Made by a program: the position numbers and the translations under genes. The notes beneath the pieces are model-generated. The model saw only the letters and a list, made by a program, of their open reading frames with translations. It did not search any database and had not been told where the DNA came from. DNA of 64,000 nt, taken from Candidatus Fokinia solitaria. GTDB taxonomy: Bacteria > Pseudomonadota > Alphaproteobacteria > Rickettsiales > Midichloriaceae. The stretch is from assembly GCA_943325105.2 (NCBI GenBank), contig CALPOD020000005.1:1-64000 (forward strand). Reading direction: 5' to 3'. Below, piece after piece: positions 10,293 to 19,503 of this stretch; positions within the stretch are counted from its first letter, which is position 1, and each line of letters opens with the position of its first letter.

Positions 10293-11156
10293 ATGTTAAA
10301 TCTTTCAAAGTCTCTACCAGCAGAACTAAAACAAAAAATAGAATCTCTAATCACACAAAACTTTAGAGCTAATAAAAATTTAGGACAGCATTTCTTAAAT
10401 AACCCACAGATATGTGATCAAATCGCTTTATCATGCGGTAATTTAAATGATAGTGCTGTTTTGGAAATTGGTCCTGGAATGGGTAGCCTCACTCAATCTA
10501 TTTTAGCCTTGCATCCAGGAGTAAATCTCACCGTAGTTGAAGCAGATGCTAGATTTGTTGATATTTTAAATGAAATTGGAAACTTTTATACAGACAGTCA
10601 GCTTGAAGTTATAAAATGTGATGCTCTGAGATATGATTACGCTGGATGGGCCAAAAAACACTCACATAAAAAAAAGTATATCATAGCTAACCTACCATAT
10701 AACATTGGATCTGAGTTGCTTTTTAAGTGGTTGAATGAAGATTTTCTTAAAGATATTCAAAACATAACCTTGATGCTTCAAAAGGAATTTGTTAACAGAA
10801 TAATTGCGAAGCATCACTCAAAGGCATATTCCTGGCTGACAATCCTTGCGCAACTTTTATGTGATGTTGATTTTCTCTTTGATGTTCCGCAAAGTGCTTT
10901 CACACCAGAGCCAAAAGTAATGTCTAGCGTTTTTTCTTTAAAACCAAAGAAAGTCATTTTTCCACATAACATTAAAAATTTGAAAAAAATTTGCAGCAGT
11001 CTGTTTTTATATAGAAGAAAAACAATTGGAAGTATTGTAAAAAATAACTCACATTTGAACTATTTATTACCATTTTTAGAAAAGATTCAACTTGATTTAA
11101 AAACAAGGCCTGAAGAAATAGATATCAAAACTTTTTGCGATATTTCAAACTTTTAA
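10293..11156 (+). CDS. rsmA: 16S rRNA dimethyltransferase RsmA (KsgA)
   Basis: Dimethylates two adjacent adenines in the loop of helix 45 of 16S rRNA during late 30S assembly. The 287 residues show the family motifs in order: NLGQHFLNN (about 30-38), the SAM-binding LEIGPGMGSLT (about 58-68), VVEADARFVD, and the catalytic NLPYNIGSELL (about 132-142). The last 12 bases overlap the end of ccmF, which runs in the opposite direction, so the two transcripts converge. Confidence 0.95.
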   Translation: MLNLSKSLPAELKQKIESLITQNFRANKNLGQHFLNNPQICDQIALSCGNLNDSAVLEIGPGMGSLTQSILALHPGVNLTVVEADARFVDILNEIGNFYTDSQLEVIKCDALRYDYAGWAKKHSHKKKYIIANLPYNIGSELLFKWLNEDFLKDIQNITLMLQKEFVNRIIAKHHSKAYSWLTILAQLLCDVDFLFDVPQSAFTPEPKVMSSVFSLKPKKVIFPHNIKNLKKICSSLFLYRRKTIGSIVKNNSHLNYLLPFLEKIQLDLKTRPEEIDIKTFCDISNF

Positions 11157-13010
11157 ATCAAGGTATTTTTTTAAGATATCAAGTGATTGTACAGTTCTAC
11201 TAAGCAGTAATAAAAACATTATAAATATTGACGCCCATAGAAAATTCATCATTGGACGGTAGTAGAAACTGAATAGGAACCCATCATCAGTTACTTGATT
11301 CATATTAATGTGTAAATCATATAAGATATTCCTTGATATAGATGGCTCAGAAGTCATTTGCTTTTCTATTGGAAAGATTCTTAGTTCAGGCATAAAAATC
11401 TCTGCATTGTTTTTTTGATTAAAAACCTTGATTACAGCTGTTTTTGTAAGGTAATTAGAAATATATTGATGTTTTATATCTTCTAAATTCATTTCAAAAT
11501 TCAAAAAAGATTTAGTATCTCCAATTTTCATTAAAAACTGATCATCATGAGATAGAAGAGAGCAGACTGAAATTGATACTACACCAAGACTAAAAGCTGC
11601 ATGCGATGCAATAACGTAAAAATTCCCTTTGATGTTAGTGCAAGCCTTCGAAATAACATAAATCCCTGAGAAGCTACCCACAATGGCAAGTATATCAGTA
11701 TAATCTATAGTATCTCTAGCAAACGGTGGTAAATAACTGAAAAGAGAAATAATGATTAATACAGAAATACCTAATGGTATATAAGAAAGTTTTTTTCTAT
11801 TTCGAATAGATATCATAATTATATACAAAATTAATCCTAACACCATCAAGGTATTGAAGGAGAAATTAAAGTAACTTGCTCCAATGCTGATAGATCTGTT
11901 GTGTATAAATTCATAATAAAGTGGGTAAAAAGTACCTAAAAATATCACTAAAAAACAACTGATAAAAATCCAATTACTACTAAAGATTAACTTATTGGTT
12001 ATGCTTTTGTAATTCGGAGTTGATGTGATGCTATTACTAAACTGCCAAAATCCATATCCAGAATATCCAAGGAATATACAAAATAGGACATTACCCCTGT
12101 CAGGATCCTCTGCAAATGAGTGAATTGATTTCAGAATACCTGCCCTAACAATGAAAATACCTAATAAAACGGAAATAAAACTGCAAATCCCAAGGAAAAA
12201 AGTCATATTACGCATATTACCTCTTTTCTCCATTGTACTACATGAATGCAGAAGTCCGTACAGCATTAACCAAGGAAATACAGATATGTTTTCGACTGGG
12301 TCCCAAAACCAAAAACCACCCCAACCAATTTCCTTATATGCCCACCAACTTCCTAAACCTATACCTAAGGTTAAAAATGCTGATGAGAAAAATATCCATG
12401 GTTTTATATATAACAACCAATTTCTATTAAAATCCTTGTACCTACACCATGAAGTTATTAGTGAATATATTATAAAACAACCTGCATGTCCTAAGTATAA
12501 TATTGGTGGATGTATTATGAGTCCTGAATCTTGCAATACTGGATTTAAACCCATACCATTTTGAGGCATTGGAAATACCCTTATAAATGGATTTGATGTT
12601 TTAATTATAAAAATTATTAAGATTATATTGAATGATAATTGTACCAGCAGTGCATTTAATGCGAATCGCTCCTTAGAAGTCATTTTATAAGACACAACTG
12701 AAGCAATAGAAAAATACATAGATAAAAGCAATATAGAACCTTCATGATTTCCCCAAACAGCTGCTATCCTGTAGTGCAGAGGCATTATTTTGTTTGAGTT
12801 CATAGCTACATTGATCAGTGAGATGTCAGAGACAATATATGCATGTACTAATGATAAAAAACTTATAATGATCCCACCACATCCAATAAATGTACATCCG
12901 ATGCCTAATAATTTTAATTTTGGGTGATTTATAATGATACTTGAGATGATTGATAAAAAAGCTATACAAAAAAAGATGCAAGACAAATGTATTAAGAGAT
13001 TCCCATCCAT
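11145..13010 (-). CDS. ccmF: Cytochrome c haem lyase subunit CcmF
   Basis: Polytopic inner-membrane protein of the system I cytochrome c maturation pathway that attaches haem to apocytochromes. The WWD tryptophan-rich signature is clear (GSWWAYKEIGWGGFWFWDPVE) and about 14 hydrophobic segments are visible. I place the start at the ATG at 13010 (MDGNLLIH), giving 621 residues; the frame stays open upstream to 13157, but that stretch lies inside the preceding gene, whose stop is only one base away. A client is encoded in the window: the membrane-anchored cytochrome c at 53660-54187. Confidence 0.92.
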   Translation of the reverse strand: MDGNLLIHLSCIFFCIAFLSIISSIIINHPKLKLLGIGCTFIGCGGIIISFLSLVHAYIVSDISLINVAMNSNKIMPLHYRIAAVWGNHEGSILLLSMYFSIASVVSYKMTSKERFALNALLVQLSFNIILIIFIIKTSNPFIRVFPMPQNGMGLNPVLQDSGLIIHPPILYLGHAGCFIIYSLITSWCRYKDFNRNWLLYIKPWIFFSSAFLTLGIGLGSWWAYKEIGWGGFWFWDPVENISVFPWLMLYGLLHSCSTMEKRGNMRNMTFFLGICSFISVLLGIFIVRAGILKSIHSFAEDPDRGNVLFCIFLGYSGYGFWQFSNSITSTPNYKSITNKLIFSSNWIFISCFLVIFLGTFYPLYYEFIHNRSISIGASYFNFSFNTLMVLGLILYIIMISIRNRKKLSYIPLGISVLIIISLFSYLPPFARDTIDYTDILAIVGSFSGIYVISKACTNIKGNFYVIASHAAFSLGVVSISVCSLLSHDDQFLMKIGDTKSFLNFEMNLEDIKHQYISNYLTKTAVIKVFNQKNNAEIFMPELRIFPIEKQMTSEPSISRNILYDLHINMNQVTDDGFLFSFYYRPMMNFLWASIFIMFLLLLSRTVQSLDILKKYLDLKV

Positions 13011-13011
13011 A

Positions 13012-13827
13012 CTATTTGAATGGATCTTCTTTGTTTGACTTAACCTTCCATCTACTACCTGTTGTAGAACCAACGTTAGATGCTTTAATTCTTTTATCAG
13101 CCCATTCTGGTTTGTTATTAAATGAGTCTTGAGAGTATTTTGCTGATTCTGCAGCAATCTTAGGATCTATCAGTACTTTCCAACTATCTGATAGCTTGGA
13201 ATCTAAAAATTCAAGAGTCCTAGGAAATATAGATATAGCATTTTGTAATGAATATCTGGCACTCAACGATGACTGGAATGCTAACTCATTTGCAGCAGCA
13301 AAAAACTGAAAAAACCTTGCGAATAGTTCAGAAAGATGCTGAGAGTTTGGATAAGACTTCACTTGTTCTACAAAGAGTGATTGCACTATGCTGTTCATGT
13401 GTAATTGTTGACCTCCAATGCTATAAACTTCATACATCAAAGTATTCGCAAAGTCCTTAAGATTTATAATGTGATTTAATTCCTGTTCGAGCATGTGTGC
13501 AATCTCATGCATTATGACATCAGAAGCAACTTTCTTTATAGTGATTATATACTTTTTCCTATGAGTTTTGATATCTGCGTATCCTTGATCATCAATCATA
13601 GTTAAACAATTACCAGCATCAAGGTCAAAGAACTTACTATGCTGTACTTTAAAAGTAAGCTGACCAACTGTACATTTCGTAACTACTATGTCTAATATAT
13701 TTTTAAAGATATTATGTTTGTAAAGATATTGAATTACTTTTAGAAAATCATTAGTGATTTGAGTATCAGAAGAAATTGATCTGCTGACAATTGCATTCAT
13801 CAATAAATCATTTCTTTCTACTATCAT
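13012..13827 (-). CDS. Putative zinc metalloprotease-like protein (HEIAH motif)
   Basis: A 271-residue protein with no family I can name. It contains a gluzincin-type HExxH site, H107-E-I-A-H111, followed 56 residues later by SELFARFF, whose E167 could be the third zinc ligand, as in metallopeptidases with an E-[LT]-F-A helix (anthrax lethal-factor-like folds). There is no signal peptide or membrane segment. It sits between cpoB (2 bases) and ccmF (1 base) in a tightly packed unit, an odd position for a protease. Activity is inferred only from the motif; it could be a pseudo-peptidase. Confidence 0.6.
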   Translation of the reverse strand: MIVERNDLLMNAIVSRSISSDTQITNDFLKVIQYLYKHNIFKNILDIVVTKCTVGQLTFKVQHSKFFDLDAGNCLTMIDDQGYADIKTHRKKYIITIKKVASDVIMHEIAHMLEQELNHIINLKDFANTLMYEVYSIGGQQLHMNSIVQSLFVEQVKSYPNSQHLSELFARFFQFFAAANELAFQSSLSARYSLQNAISIFPRTLEFLDSKLSDSWKVLIDPKIAAESAKYSQDSFNNKPEWADKRIKASNVGSTTGSRWKVKSNKEDPFK

Positions 13828-13829
13828 TT

Positions 13830-14714
13830 TTAGTTTTTACATCCAGCATTTTTAAAAAGATCATCAGTAGCTCTTTTGTTCTCACTATTTAAATTTGGAA
13901 ACTCATCAAATAGTTTGTTTAAAGTTGAACACGTTTCTTTACTTCTTCCGATTTTAAAAAGAGAATCAGCTAGACCTAAAAGATTGTCAATTGCCCTTCC
14001 AGATTTAGGATTAACCTTATAACCACTTAAAAACTCAATTGCAGCTTTACTATAATTCTTTTCTTGAACGTAAATACTTGCAATCCAATAGTGTGCATTA
14101 CCTATAAGTGGGCTTTGTGGATAGCTTGAGATGAAACGCTCAAAAGCCTTTTGTGCTTTATCATATTGAATTTTCCCAGCGTCATCTTTTTTCTTTAAAA
14201 GTAAATATGCATTTTGATATTCTAATGCAGCTTTATTATCATTTTTTACATTACTCTCGACTTTATTGTAACTTGAATTTTCAACATTACTAGCAATATT
14301 ATTATTTTCTATTTCATTAGAAATATTACTTATAATGTAACTGTCCTTCATGTTGGACTTTTCATCGTTTATAGAATTCTGTTTAATATTATTAAACTTA
14401 GTCTCAACTGAATCTTGAAAGCCTTGAAAGTCATACGAATATTTTTTAATCTTCATTTCAAGCTTCTCTACATCTCCCCGTAAAATCTTAATTTCTTCAG
14501 TCAATTCATTTAAAACTTTTGTTGTATCATTACTGTTAGGATTTTTATTACCATTGAATGCATTCAAAAAAGATTTATGCATACTATTTACAGTTCTTTC
14601 AAGTACGTCCATTCTTGTACTTAAATCTTTTTCATTTTGTTCTGCAAATGCAAAAGTTCCAAATACCATGCTTATAGATGTTAGAATAACTGTCCAGCTC
14701 TTAGTTTTGTTCAT
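13830..14714 (-). CDS. cpoB: Cell division coordinator CpoB (YbgF, Tol-Pal system)
   Basis: Periplasmic partner of TolA that links outer-membrane constriction to peptidoglycan synthesis at division. The 294 residues begin with a Sec signal peptide ending near TFAFA-EQ (about residues 24-25), then a coiled coil (about 30-110), a low-complexity Asn/Ser linker, and C-terminal TPR repeats (about 165-285, with KAQKAFERFISSYPQSP and NYSKAAIEFLSGYKVNPKS typical of this family). It is the first of three tightly packed genes (cpoB, HEIAH protein, ccmF). No tol or pal gene is in the window. Confidence 0.85.
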   Translation of the reverse strand: MNKTKSWTVILTSISMVFGTFAFAEQNEKDLSTRMDVLERTVNSMHKSFLNAFNGNKNPNSNDTTKVLNELTEEIKILRGDVEKLEMKIKKYSYDFQGFQDSVETKFNNIKQNSINDEKSNMKDSYIISNISNEIENNNIASNVENSSYNKVESNVKNDNKAALEYQNAYLLLKKKDDAGKIQYDKAQKAFERFISSYPQSPLIGNAHYWIASIYVQEKNYSKAAIEFLSGYKVNPKSGRAIDNLLGLADSLFKIGRSKETCSTLNKLFDEFPNLNSENKRATDDLFKNAGCKN

Positions 14715-14773
14715 TATTTAACCAATAGATTTATTATTGTTTCAATATTTAGTATCATATGCTGTAAATGATC

Positions 14774-17215
14774 TCAACATATGAAATTTATTATCTTATT
14801 TTTAATATATATAACCTTTAGAATTTTATTACCTCCAATTGCATTCTTTACAGGTACCATCTCGAGAGCAAGTAATTCAATATCATTTTGATCTAGATTT
14901 TGTTTTATAGATAAAGTACCACGTAATTTACCTTTAACTTGAACTACAACTGTTACTTCATCATCAATTATCAATTTCTCATCAGCTACAGGCCATAACA
15001 TTTTATCTTTAGATCCAATAAACTCCCATATCTCTGCTGTAATATGAGGAACTATAGGGTTTAATAGTTGCACTATAGTTCTGATTATTTCTTTCTGTTG
15101 TTGATTTGAAATACCTTTACTAACTGCTTCATTAAATGCATTGTTGAGCTCTCTAATTCTAGCGATTGCCTTATTGATATGGAAGTTATTATAATCATTT
15201 GTTACTCCACTAATGGTTTTGTGTTGCAATTTCTCTAGTCCTTCATCATGATTATCATTTGTATTCGTGATATTTTGCGAGATCCTGTAAAGCTTTTGAA
15301 GATACTTGTAAATCCCTTCAACTGCGCTGTCATTCCAATCAAGGTCTTTATCTGGAGGTGAATCAGATAATACAAACATTCTAACAGTATCGGCTCCGAA
15401 GCGATTAATGTAATCCCTCGGTTCAATACCATTCTTTTTTGACTTACTCATTTTTTCAGAACCTACAAAGAAAACTTCTTCATTTGAACTCTTTTTGTAA
15501 TACTTACCATCTCGCACATCAACATCACCAAACTCAACCCATACACCATTTTTATCTTTGTATGCTGCATTACAAACCATCCCTTGTGTATAAAATAAGT
15601 TAAATGGTTCATCGAAATCCCAATATCCACATCTCTTTAAAGCTTTTGTAAAAAATCTCGCATACAGCATATGCATTACAGCATGCTCTGGACCACCTAT
15701 ATAGCAGTCAACATTCATCCAGAAGTCAGTTTTTTCTTTATCAATTGCCTTATTGATATCAGTCGTACAAAACCTTGCAAAATACCAAGATGAATCAAAA
15801 AACGTATCTAATGTATCAGTTTCTCTCTCTGCATCACCTCCACAGCTATGACACTTCAAATGCTTCCAAGTAGGATGAGATATCAGTGGGTTGCCTTGCA
15901 CTGTAAAATCTACATCATTAGGAAGTGTAATTGGTAGGTTTGCTAATGGAACCGGCAATACTCCACACTTATTACAATGAATGATTGGAATCGGACATCC
16001 CCAATATTTTTGCCTTGATATCCCCCAATCTCTCAAGCGGTAGTTTACTTTGGAATAACCAATTTGTTTTTCTTCTAAAGAATTTATGACAACTTTTTTA
16101 GCATCATCACTATTCATCCCATCTAAAAATTCTGAATTGATCATAATGCCTTCATCTACAACTATCTTTATTGGTAAATCATACTTTTTAGCAAATTCAT
16201 TATCCCTCTCATCATGTGCAGGACATCCGAAAATAGCTCCAGTTCCATATGTAGATAATACAAAATTCGCTATATAAACTGGTATCTTGATTTTTGAGTC
16301 AAATGGGTGTTGTACATATAATCCTGTTTTAAAACCCTTTTTTTCTTTAGTTTCCATAATTGCTTCAGAGACAGAATCAGCAGCACACTCACTAATGAAA
16401 TTTTCTAGCTCTGGAGTTTTTTCAATTAAATCTAAAATCTTATGATCATAAGCTATGCCTATGAAAGCACATCCAAATATTGTATCTGGACGAGTAGTAT
16501 AAATTTCTATTAATTCATCACTACCAATTAAGTTAAATTTTATAATCGCGCCTTCCGACTTACCAATCCAGTTGTATTGCATTGTACGGATACTATCAGG
16601 CCACTTATCAAGCTTTTCTAGCCCTGTAAGTAATTCGTCTGCAAATTCTGTAATTTTACAAAACCATTGCTTCATACTCTTTTTCTCTACAACAGCTCCA
16701 GAGCGCCATCCTCTTCCATTGATTACCTGCTCATTAGCAAGGACTGTTTTATCTACCGGATCCCAATTAACTAGCGATTCTTTTTGATAAATCAAACCAG
16801 CTTCTAAGAACTTTATAAAAAATTCTTGTTCATGTTTATAATAATCTGGATCACATGTTTTAACTTCTCTATTCCAGTCATATGAAAAACCACATCGCTT
16901 TATTTCAGCACGCATTTCAGCAATGTTATTTTCAGTCCAAACACTAGGATTAATTCCGAATTGCTTTGCAGCATTTTCAGCAGGTAAACCGAATGCATCC
17001 CAACCCATCGGATGTAAAACATTATAGCCTTGCATCATCTTATATCTTGCTATAACATCACCCAAGGTATAATTTCTAACATGTCCCATATGCATCTTAC
17101 CTGAAGGGTATGGCCACATCTCTAAAATGTAAAATTTCTCACCAGATTTTTTCTCATCAGTTTTAAATTCCCAAACTGACTGCCACTTACTTTCTATGTC
17201 TTTATGATTATACAT
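14774..17215 (-). CDS. leuS: Leucyl-tRNA synthetase
   Basis: Class I synthetase charging tRNA-Leu. The 813 residues carry the HIGH-type signature PYPSGKMHMGH near residue 40, the CP1 editing region with TRPDTIFG, the catalytic KMSKS (EKMSKSKKNG, about 590) and the anticodon-binding domain. The C-terminus ends in a short Ile/Lys/Asn-rich tail. A cognate tRNA-Leu (CAA anticodon) lies at 36851-36936. Confidence 0.97.
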   Translation of the reverse strand: MYNHKDIESKWQSVWEFKTDEKKSGEKFYILEMWPYPSGKMHMGHVRNYTLGDVIARYKMMQGYNVLHPMGWDAFGLPAENAAKQFGINPSVWTENNIAEMRAEIKRCGFSYDWNREVKTCDPDYYKHEQEFFIKFLEAGLIYQKESLVNWDPVDKTVLANEQVINGRGWRSGAVVEKKSMKQWFCKITEFADELLTGLEKLDKWPDSIRTMQYNWIGKSEGAIIKFNLIGSDELIEIYTTRPDTIFGCAFIGIAYDHKILDLIEKTPELENFISECAADSVSEAIMETKEKKGFKTGLYVQHPFDSKIKIPVYIANFVLSTYGTGAIFGCPAHDERDNEFAKKYDLPIKIVVDEGIMINSEFLDGMNSDDAKKVVINSLEEKQIGYSKVNYRLRDWGISRQKYWGCPIPIIHCNKCGVLPVPLANLPITLPNDVDFTVQGNPLISHPTWKHLKCHSCGGDAERETDTLDTFFDSSWYFARFCTTDINKAIDKEKTDFWMNVDCYIGGPEHAVMHMLYARFFTKALKRCGYWDFDEPFNLFYTQGMVCNAAYKDKNGVWVEFGDVDVRDGKYYKKSSNEEVFFVGSEKMSKSKKNGIEPRDYINRFGADTVRMFVLSDSPPDKDLDWNDSAVEGIYKYLQKLYRISQNITNTNDNHDEGLEKLQHKTISGVTNDYNNFHINKAIARIRELNNAFNEAVSKGISNQQQKEIIRTIVQLLNPIVPHITAEIWEFIGSKDKMLWPVADEKLIIDDEVTVVVQVKGKLRGTLSIKQNLDQNDIELLALEMVPVKNAIGGNKILKVIYIKNKIINFIC

Positions 17216-17242
17216 TTTAAGGTTTTTTCCTTTGAATATACA

Positions 17243-17752
17243 TCAATTATATGCTCTTTTCATCAAACCTTTTATAAACTTATTTTGAGATGGCTGGTTG
17301 GCAACCAGTATTCTATAAAAACCAGCATTTTCAGATCTTAATGCAGCCACTAATGCCTTAGGATTAGCAGTATTTGTTGCTTCAAGTGTTTTTGGTCCGA
17401 AAATACCATCTTCATCTAAGTTGTTTAAACCAGTGGCTCTCAGGGCTCTTTGCAATATCTTGTGAGATTGTCTTGGACCTGTGTTGACAGTAGTATTAAA
17501 AACCTTTGATGAAACTAGAATACTTTTTATTTGATCATATCCATATCCGTTCCAATAATCATTATAATAAATCTTTTTTGCTTCATCTAATGTGAGATTT
17601 TTAATATCTAAATCAGGATAACTTCTCTTACATATCCCAAATTTTGTCTCACCTCCATGATCAAGATTATCATTTGAATATTCACCTTCAAAACATATTA
17701 GAGACTTAAAAGCAGTGGAGAATTTTTTAGAATAGCTGGTTTTACGAACCAT
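17243..17752 (-). CDS. GH108 family muramidase (lysozyme-like)
   Basis: A 169-residue glycoside hydrolase family 108 protein that probably cleaves peptidoglycan. The signature E-G-x-Y-S-x-D near the N-terminus is seen as FEGEYSNDNLDHGGETKFGI (residues 21-40), with E22 as the likely catalytic acid; the C-terminal half matches the usual peptidoglycan-binding extension (DEDGIFGPKTLEA). No signal peptide is present, so export would need a holin or another route. Relatives occur in phages and in gene transfer agent or secretion settings; an orphan GTA gene lies 12 kb away. It is 28 bases upstream of leuS. Confidence 0.82.
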   Translation of the reverse strand: MVRKTSYSKKFSTAFKSLICFEGEYSNDNLDHGGETKFGICKRSYPDLDIKNLTLDEAKKIYYNDYWNGYGYDQIKSILVSSKVFNTTVNTGPRQSHKILQRALRATGLNNLDEDGIFGPKTLEATNTANPKALVAALRSENAGFYRILVANQPSQNKFIKGLMKRAYN

Positions 17753-18007
17753 AATTTTTAATCTATTTGATTTGTTTCTATTTAGATTTAATTTTAACAG
17801 CTAGTGAAAAGTACTGGAAGTACATTAGTTAAAAATTTTATTGCAAAAATAATTCTTCATATGTATATTTTTTTTATGGCGGGAAATAAAATGAAATAAA
17901 TTAAAAGCAAAATAAAAATAGGAATACAACCAATTACAGAACAAACATTTGAAAAATTAAAGCTTAAATATGGTACGACTTCGTTTTTAAGTGAAAATTT
18001 TAGAGCA

Positions 18008-18511
18008 ATGCAAGTATTAGGAAGATATGTTATAGATTTGAAAGATAATTGTCCTGATTTTGATAGATTTATTAGTGCTTGTAGAGAACTAAGCACATTA
18101 AATTCTGAAAACTTGAAAGATAATATAGACATAATTAATAATTATTTACAAAATACTCTTAGAAATCCAGATTATAAAGAGGATTTAAAGTATGCTGAAA
18201 CTTATGATAAGTGTATGATACTGATAAACATAGCACCTTGCCTCGCTAGGTTGGATATTGTGGTTGATGAGATCAATTATGCAATTACATCTGTTAGTAA
18301 ATACAATACAAAAATTGATCCAAGTAAAAAACTAACACATCCATATGCTGAAAAAATAAGCAAAATCATACAAATATACCTGGCTGAAAGTCTTGTTTAT
18401 CCTGATAAAATATTATATGGACATCAAACAGAAGAAAACTTCTATAGTATATTACATTCAAGTTATTTCACTGAAGAAGGTGCAACAGGAATAGAAAGTC
18501 TTCTGGTTTAA
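18008..18511 (+). CDS. Hypothetical protein; frame extends upstream without ATG
   Basis: A 167-residue protein from the ATG at 18008 that I do not recognise; it is helical with scattered Cys (C48, C57 region) and no signal or membrane segment. The open frame continues upstream with protein-like content for 36 more codons to a TAA at 17897-17899. Beyond that stop the same frame reads M-A-G-N-K-M-K from an ATG at 17876. So either the true start is an ATT or ATA codon between 17900 and 17924, or the gene lost its N-terminus to a nonsense mutation. It converges on flgB. Confidence 0.5.
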   Translation: MQVLGRYVIDLKDNCPDFDRFISACRELSTLNSENLKDNIDIINNYLQNTLRNPDYKEDLKYAETYDKCMILINIAPCLARLDIVVDEINYAITSVSKYNTKIDPSKKLTHPYAEKISKIIQIYLAESLVYPDKILYGHQTEENFYSILHSSYFTEEGATGIESLLV

Positions 18512-18528
18512 GAATATATAATTAAAAA

Positions 18529-18966
18529 TTATCCCCCGCCTTTTATAGCAGTCTTAGTCATATTCTTGACTGCTGAGATGATGTTGCTGGTTTCAGAAAA
18601 CTTGATTGAATTATCGTTTTTCTTACCTAGTTCATGCTCTGCAGTAACTGCGTTGCCGTTTGGTTTTATTTCAACTATATCTCCTTGTACAACATCATAT
18701 TCTAAAATTTGATCAGTTTGTATATGTCCTGGCTGGGTTATTGTCATTGCAATGCTTTCCCTCGGATTACCAGGCTTCTTTAAATCTTTGGGTTTATATC
18801 CTGGAGTGTCAATATTTGCTAAATTTTTAGATAAAATCATCTCACGTGCTGCAAGATATTTCAGATGATCATTTAAATCATGCATTGTTTGTGCTGAAGC
18901 ATTATGAAGAATAAAATTCAATCCAATAATATAAAATAACAGCATTTTTTTATGCATTAAAGTCAT
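18529..18966 (-). CDS. flgB: Flagellar basal-body rod protein FlgB
   Basis: Proximal rod subunit of the flagellum. The rod signature is clear: YLAAREMILSKNLANIDTPGYKPKDL (shown here split across residues 38-63), and the C-terminus ending TAIKGGG matches FlgB. Length (145) is normal. Oddly, the first 27 residues read as a Sec signal peptide (hydrophobic MLLFYIIGLNFIL, then NASAQ). Rod proteins normally leave through the flagellar type III apparatus without one. An internal ATG at residue 28 (position 18885) would give a conventional FlgB start; no ribosome binding site favours either. Confidence 0.85.
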   Translation of the reverse strand: MTLMHKKMLLFYIIGLNFILHNASAQTMHDLNDHLKYLAAREMILSKNLANIDTPGYKPKDLKKPGNPRESIAMTITQPGHIQTDQILEYDVVQGDIVEIKPNGNAVTAEHELGKKNDNSIKFSETSNIISAVKNMTKTAIKGGG

Positions 18967-19046
18967 TAATAATTTTTATTTGATTTATTTTTTAACTCTC
19001 TTTATTATGTATAATGTTGTCTAAAATACAACCACATTAAATCAAA

Positions 19047-19418
19047 ATAGAAAAATTTATAAAATACGAATACGACTTTTTTCCAGATGAATGTTTTGAA
19101 AGCAATAAAAAAAACATTATAAAGATTTTCAATCAATGTAAGTCTTCAAAAACATTCAATGAAACAATACAAACAAAATATCTTGTAGATGGTACTGAAT
19201 TGCATGAAGCTCTAAAAAAGTATGCAGGTAAAGATGATAAAATTAGTGAAGAAACAAATGCAAAACTATCTTCAGATAAAGGTTTTATTGATATATTGAA
19301 AACATTTTTTGCAAAAGTTTTAGAAAAACTAGGAATCAAATATTTACCTACAAAGAATGCTTTAGATGAAATAATCAAAAGATCACAAGCACAAAAGTTA
19401 CATAACAACACTTTATAA
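19047..19418 (+). CDS. Hypothetical protein with putative non-ATG start
   Basis: Unrecognised, highly charged helical protein. Conventional calling would start it at a TTG at 19200 (72 residues), but the frame is open from a TAA at 19038-19040 and contains no ATG upstream of that; ATA at 19047 would give 123 residues. The C-terminal part (KKYAGKDDKISEETNAKLS then GFIDILKTFFAKVLEKL) resembles the helical module of the genes at 27204-29526: Y-G, an Ile, an Asn, then S-x3-GF and an L-x2-F helix. It lies just upstream of the second CE-clan protease gene. Confidence 0.4.
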   Translation: MEKFIKYEYDFFPDECFESNKKNIIKIFNQCKSSKTFNETIQTKYLVDGTELHEALKKYAGKDDKISEETNAKLSSDKGFIDILKTFFAKVLEKLGIKYLPTKNALDEIIKRSQAQKLHNNTL

Positions 19419-19503
19419 AGGCTTTTGTTAGTTTTGTAATATAGTTTTAATAAACTTATGTTATAAAGACACTTAAGTAAAAAAATAACAAAAAATATAT
19501 AAA

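Noticed and set aside
13011-13157. Upstream extension of ccmF by 49 codons
   Set aside because: It overlaps the coding end of the HEIAH gene and does not resemble the CcmF N-terminus, which begins at 13010.
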